Part shown: in pieces, positions 61,301 through 64,000 of the stretch | Position numbering within the stretch: position 1 is the stretch's first letter | Layout: each line of letters begins with the position of its first letter | Source of the DNA: Alphaproteobacteria bacterium | GTDB lineage: Bacteria > Myxococcota_A > UBA796 > UBA2385 | Length of the DNA: 64,000 nt | NCBI GenBank assembly: GCA_020632755.1 | Contig: JACKEY010000007.1 | Location: 248,001-312,000 of the forward strand | Direction of reading: 5' to 3' | Program-made: the position numbers and the translations under genes | The notes under the pieces: model-generated | The model's database searches: none | Seen by the model: the letters and a program-made list of their open reading frames with translations, nothing else | What the model was told of the DNA's origin: nothing

Positions 61301-61688
61301 CGACGGGTCCTCGGCCGCCCTCTACTTCCTGGGCCGGGCCTACCTCCGCTACTCGGACATGCTCTACGAGGCGCCGCCTCCCAAGGGTCTGGACGAAGAA
61401 GGCAAGGCCATCTACTACGAAGAGATCGACAAGCGGCGCCTGCCGGTCGAGGACAAGGGCCGCGCCCGCCTCGAGGCGGGTGTGACCAAGGCCAAGGAGG
61501 CCGGTCAGTGGAACGAGTGGGTCAGCAAGACCATCGACTTCCTGGCCGATCGGTATCCGAGCGACTTCTCGCCCGAGAAGCAGGAGATCCGGGCCGAGGG
61601 CGAGAGCGCGATCGTGCCTCGTGCGGGGCCGCTGGAGCTGCGCCCGCAGGCGAAGTCGGAAGGCACCGAGGCCGGAGGGGAGAAGTGA
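58326..61688 (+). CDS. Large periplasmic TPR protein, GltD/AgmU-like
   Basis: This 1120-residue protein has a signal peptide (LALLALAGSPTLALAQ) and more than ten TPR-like repeats along its length (for example YADGAYYMLGFCLARDQSL, AHLRLGEYYFDY, RFEDAIDVYTYLQDRW, ADAHYNAANSYEIAGRIDDA). Length and architecture match GltD (AgmU) of the Myxococcus gliding machinery, as I recall it. Tetratricopeptide solenoids of this kind span the periplasm and bind partners. The following TPR lipoprotein would be GltE-like. Presence does not prove gliding, because similar clusters occur in non-gliding relatives. Confidence 0.75.
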   Translation: MTSPRSLRLLALLALAGSPTLALAQDEPTTGATAQADTDDSGLPPSVDADEWAAFNATRGRYEARMSSFEDDARAYAAELAQQERERLTSGYDEAIAELESQQDALRVEAIDRFEAFLRKYPNSEHSAHAMFRLGDLYYERTEAEYLVAQDEYERVMADFDFETATEFPEAPMKDYSKSIALYERIIAQHPDYRYADGAYYMLGFCLARDQSLQFDEVRSHETFTQLVEKHPDSQFAAAAHLRLGEYYFDYATNEAEIAMAIPHYEKVLELAGEDGELYDDGLYKLAWSHYKLNHYDEALRLFTQLLDWSEQSFLKTGFEAPTKPEAIEYIAISFSDVSDNTFESPLAEAQGFYQRVGARDHEKDVYARLASVLQDQARFEDAIDVYTYLQDRWPDDPENPNHQWRIAQIHYYVDQPELANQAIAELTEKYNDESTWWVANRNDPDAQAVARSYIEKSLAAVATGYHNEGIETGDKEAFARAAELYGDYLKRFPFAEDYYEIQWYRADTLMQTEQYDKAEEEYVQLLKADGHEFRDGSLWNLMQVRRNRLVERYGSFDKRPDDAPVKERIPLESGDERIVYALSDDHLAFIDTTTQLLDADLKNPDYREALEQNEVPLKYLIAQLYFHHGQFDKARPRLEDLIQNHPEWDEASYAATMMINSYQAEQDLQQVKELALRYRGLALGGGKKDLTDFENIAEQAAFKQAEALIKVDRIQAAEAFEAFRREFPRSKYIADAHYNAANSYEIAGRIDDANRLFQEYIDNIESGRYAQDDRARALYFRIANNYADVLELEKAIKYYESLYRRFPGADGAKDALYNAAFLRIGLQDHRGAAENFENYAGLSPTPDDAEQVMFAAGAQWELVSDDSATEFYRRYLRRYPSASSDRAMEAWYRIADLTEKQGKKAATDKAWKDLAQGFRDLTEAGPIGPRGRHYAAMAAVRDLQVQFDEFAKIEFSRKEEKNVELLLETKPKQLKDIDEEATRIVNVYADFDGSSAALYFLGRAYLRYSDMLYEAPPPKGLDEEGKAIYYEEIDKRRLPVEDKGRARLEAGVTKAKEAGQWNEWVSKTIDFLADRYPSDFSPEKQEIRAEGESAIVPRAGPLELRPQAKSEGTEAGGEK

Positions 61689-61690
61689 GC

Positions 61691-63553
61691 ATGCACCGTT
61701 CCATCGTGCTGGTCGCTGCGCTCGCACTCGCGGCCTGCGGGCCCAAGACCCCTCCTGAGCCGGCCGCAACGGCCCAGCCCGACCCCGCGGCGACCGCCGA
61801 TGGCGAGGGCGGGGTGCCGGCGTCCCCGGCCGACATCGAGGCCAACCCCGAGAAGCATGTCGAGAAGGCCATCGCCCGGGCGGTGGAGACCCTGGCTTCT
61901 GGCGACGCGACGCGGGCGCGGGACGTGATCGAGTCCCTCAAGGCCCTGACCGAGAAGGCTCCGGATCGCGCCGAGATCCCCTACAACATCGGCGTGGCCT
62001 ACGAGCTGGTCGGAGATCCGACGAACGCCCGGAAGTCGTACCTGCGGGCCACGGACGTCGATCCGACCCTGGGCGCAGCGTGGCTGAACCTGGGCGCGAT
62101 GGCCGAAGAAGAAGGCGAGTACGACCGCGCCTACCAGAGCTACACGGCGGGGCTCCGCTACGATCCCGACAACACCGACCTGGTGGTCGGCATCATCGGC
62201 GTGCTCCGCAAGCAGGGGCGCTACGATCAGGCGGTGATCGAGGCGAAGAAGGCCCTCGGCCAGAACGCCAACAACATCGACGCCTACAACAACCTCGGCC
62301 TGGTCTACCTCGATCAGGGCAAGGTCGATCTGGCGAACTTCGTCTACCAGAAGGCGCTGAACTCGATCGACGGGGCCAAGGACAACGCGCTCCTGCACGC
62401 CAACCTCGGCCGCGTCCTGCTGGCCAAGGACAACGACTACATGGCCCGCAAGGAGCTCGAGACCGCGCTCCAGCTCGACCCCGATCTGGTCGCGGCGATG
62501 ATGTTCCTGGCGACGCTCGAGCTCGACGACCACGACTACAAGAGCGCGTCCGAGCACCTCGAGAAGGCGCGCGAGCGCGAGCCCGACAACGCTGCCATCC
62601 AGATGAACCTGGGCATCGCCTACCGCGGGCTCGGTCGGTTCGAAGAAGCGCAGGCGGCCTACGAGAAGGCCCTCGATCTCGACCCGGGCAATCCCGACCC
62701 CTACCTGAACCTGGCCGTGCTCCAGGGCGACCACATGCGCGCCTACGATGCCGCACTGGCCAGCATCGACCGCTACCTGGTCGCCGGCGGCAAGAACACG
62801 CAGCTCGCCCAGGAATGGCGGGCCTCGCTCGCCGAGGGCAAGGACAAGTACGAGAAGGAGCTCGCCCGCCAGAAGAAGCGGGACGAGCGGGCCAAGAAGC
62901 GCGCCGAGGAAGAGCGCCTGGCGGCCGAGTACGACAAGATGCAGGAAGAGCGGAAGAAGACCGCCGAGGCGGCCATCGGCAAGTCCTGCGACAAGGGCTG
63001 CCCGGCCGACACCGAGTGCGGCCGCGACAACACCTGCTTGTGGGCCGACTCCCCGGGCACCTTCACCCAGGGCGAGCAGTGCAAGGTCGAGACCGACTGC
63101 ACCAAGGGCCTGTCGTGCGTCGAGGGCGTCTGTGACGTGTCGTCCGCCGCTCCCGCGCCGGCGCCGTCCGGCAGCTCCGGGGGCGGGCCGGCCACTCTCG
63201 AGAAGCCCGCACCGGCTCCGCAGCCGACCGGGGCCGCCGAGCCTGCTCCCGCACCCGCCCCGGCGCCGGCTCCCGCGCTCGCCCCCGCCGCGGTGCCTCC
63301 CAAGCCGGCCGAGCTGAAGGCCGCGATGTCCGCGGACGAAGCGCTCTATGGCGCTTGTCCGACCGATGGCTGCCCGAGCCCGCTGCTGTGCAGCCGTGAC
63401 GACCTCTGCGTCGAGCAGGGCGCCCCCGGCACGTGGCCGTCCGGCTCGCCCTGCGAGTACGATGCCGACTGCGGGAAGGGCCTGTCGTGCAGCGACGCAG
63501 CCTGCAAGAGCGATGGCTCGGCACCCGCCGGCGACCCCTGGGGGAACCAGTGA
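61691..63553 (+). CDS. TPR lipoprotein, GltE/AglT-like
   Basis: This 620-residue protein starts at an ATG after GGAGGGGAG. The signal VALALAACGPK contains the lipobox AAC. Residues ~60-370 hold consecutive TPR units (AYELVGDPTNARKSYLRAT, AWLNLGAMAEEEGEYDRAYQSY, AYNNLGLVYLDQGKVDLANF). A charged helix near 385-425 leads to two Cys-rich modules (CDKGCPADTECGRDNTC; CPTDGCPSPLLCSRDDLC) joined by a Pro/Ala linker. This fits GltE (AglT), a lipid-anchored TPR protein of the gliding complex. The Cys-rich C-terminus is an extension I do not recall in that family. Confidence 0.75.
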   Translation: MHRSIVLVAALALAACGPKTPPEPAATAQPDPAATADGEGGVPASPADIEANPEKHVEKAIARAVETLASGDATRARDVIESLKALTEKAPDRAEIPYNIGVAYELVGDPTNARKSYLRATDVDPTLGAAWLNLGAMAEEEGEYDRAYQSYTAGLRYDPDNTDLVVGIIGVLRKQGRYDQAVIEAKKALGQNANNIDAYNNLGLVYLDQGKVDLANFVYQKALNSIDGAKDNALLHANLGRVLLAKDNDYMARKELETALQLDPDLVAAMMFLATLELDDHDYKSASEHLEKAREREPDNAAIQMNLGIAYRGLGRFEEAQAAYEKALDLDPGNPDPYLNLAVLQGDHMRAYDAALASIDRYLVAGGKNTQLAQEWRASLAEGKDKYEKELARQKKRDERAKKRAEEERLAAEYDKMQEERKKTAEAAIGKSCDKGCPADTECGRDNTCLWADSPGTFTQGEQCKVETDCTKGLSCVEGVCDVSSAAPAPAPSGSSGGGPATLEKPAPAPQPTGAAEPAPAPAPAPAPALAPAAVPPKPAELKAAMSADEALYGACPTDGCPSPLLCSRDDLCVEQGAPGTWPSGSPCEYDADCGKGLSCSDAACKSDGSAPAGDPWGNQ

Positions 63554-63792
63554 AGCACCGCATCCTCGTCCTCCTCGCCCTGGGCGCCATCGCCCTCGGC
63601 AGCCTCTCGTCCCCCGCGCAGGCCCAGGGCCGGCGCATCGTCATCGAAGAAGAGGTCATCACCGGCAAGATCCGAAAGCCGGAGGTCACCCTCTTCATCG
63701 CCCGCCAGAACCTGGACACGGACTACCAGTTGGAACTGCGCAAGTCCTTCGTCCCCCGCATCGTCAAGAGCGTCGAGAAGAAGCCGTTCTGA
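63550..63792 (+). CDS. Small exported protein of the Glt-like cluster
   Basis: This 80-residue protein has a GTG start overlapping the previous stop (GTGA). The signal peptide ends SPAQAQ. The mature part (VIEEEVITGKIRKPEVTLFIARQN, with later SFVPRIVKSVEKKPF) resembles small conserved proteins that follow gltE-like genes in Myxococcota and may be GltF-like. Function is unknown. It is the last complete gene of the window. Confidence 0.65.
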   Translation: MKHRILVLLALGAIALGSLSSPAQAQGRRIVIEEEVITGKIRKPEVTLFIARQNLDTDYQLELRKSFVPRIVKSVEKKPF

Positions 63793-63878
63793 GATGCACC
63801 CGAGGCCGTCGAAGAGCCGCCTGCAGACTGCAAGACAGGATGTTTGCGGCCCCCTGACAGCCTCTTCACAACCCCTCG

Positions 63879-63907
63879 GTGACACGGTTGTCCCACTTGT
63901 GTAGAGT
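63879..63907 (+). promoter_or_regulatory. Candidate sigma-70 promoter at window end
   Basis: GTGACA (63879-63884) and TAGAGT (63902-63907) are separated by 17 bases, five and four of six consensus matches. A transcript would start near 63914. No ATG, GTG or TTG start is visible before the window end, so its gene lies beyond 64000. The 63793-64000 stretch holds nothing else callable. Confidence 0.45.
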
Positions 63908-64000
63908 CCTGCGGTCACGGAAGACCGCGTCAGGACGAACACATCAAGCTGGCCTTCATCGGCCAGGGCGACCGGATCGTCATCGCGCAATCGACCGCTG

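Noticed and set aside
63914..64000. A frame reading HIKLAFIGQGDRIVIAQ at the window end
   Set aside because: It has no ATG, GTG or TTG start after the promoter and is too short to judge.

Overview
This is about 64 kb of very GC-rich (roughly 70%) bacterial DNA with dense, often overlapping genes. The gene content points to a member of the Myxococcota (former Deltaproteobacteria). The evidence is a protein ending in a MYXO-CTERM-like tail (46348-48084), many Cys-anchored lipoproteins with low-complexity linkers, a DUF4388/J-like protein, an Hsp70 fused to a PilZ domain, a six-gene alternative complex III operon, and a run of TPR proteins resembling the Myxococcus Glt/Agl motility module. I found no phage, transposon, CRISPR array or plasmid gene. 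The only RNA gene seen is tRNA-Phe.

Left part (1-20.5 kb). The window opens inside a large protein resembling effectors or cargo of extracellular contractile injection systems (eCIS), followed by a small helical-repeat protein, a PHP-domain lipoprotein and a DUF1415 protein. A minus-strand operon cysM-mec-cysO-moeZ encodes cysteine synthesis from a protein-bound thiocarboxylate, with a palindrome over its likely promoter. Next come a CoaC-type flavoprotein and a hydrolase lipoprotein. A long plus-strand run follows: zinc-ribbon/TerB-like protein, MoxR ATPase, DUF58 protein, DUF4129-like membrane protein, GT-C glycosyltransferase, five-heme cytochrome lipoprotein and multicopper oxidase lipoprotein.

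Middle (20.5-41 kb). A membrane-anchored helical protein and a GNAT acetyltransferase face purC-purF. Then come the DnaK-like/PilZ fusion, fabG-efp, and divergently epmB with a PilZ-like/DUF4388/J-like protein. The minus-strand actABCDEF operon encodes alternative complex III, a quinol-oxidising respiratory complex.

Right part (41-64 kb). This holds a Cys-rich lipoprotein with rsmD, a Nudix hydrolase, a flavin-oxidoreductase-like protein, small lipoproteins, an enoyl-CoA hydratase, the MYXO-CTERM protein, a HAD phosphatase, tRNA-Phe with a lipoprotein reading frame that lacks a normal start, a sigma-54 type response regulator overlapping an outer-membrane-barrel/SppA fusion, and dacB. The window ends with five genes (55243-63792) for a periplasmic TPR scaffold like GltD/GltE, then a promoter-like sequence whose gene lies beyond the edge.

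The main housekeeping themes are respiration, envelope proteolysis and peptidoglycan remodelling, cysteine and purine synthesis, and EF-P modification. The least conventional parts are the two nearby PilZ/chaperone-like fusions, the cytochrome/multicopper-oxidase pair, the SppA fusion, the processed sulfur carrier and the truncated eCIS-like gene. All functions are read from sequence patterns and remembered family features; no database search was run.
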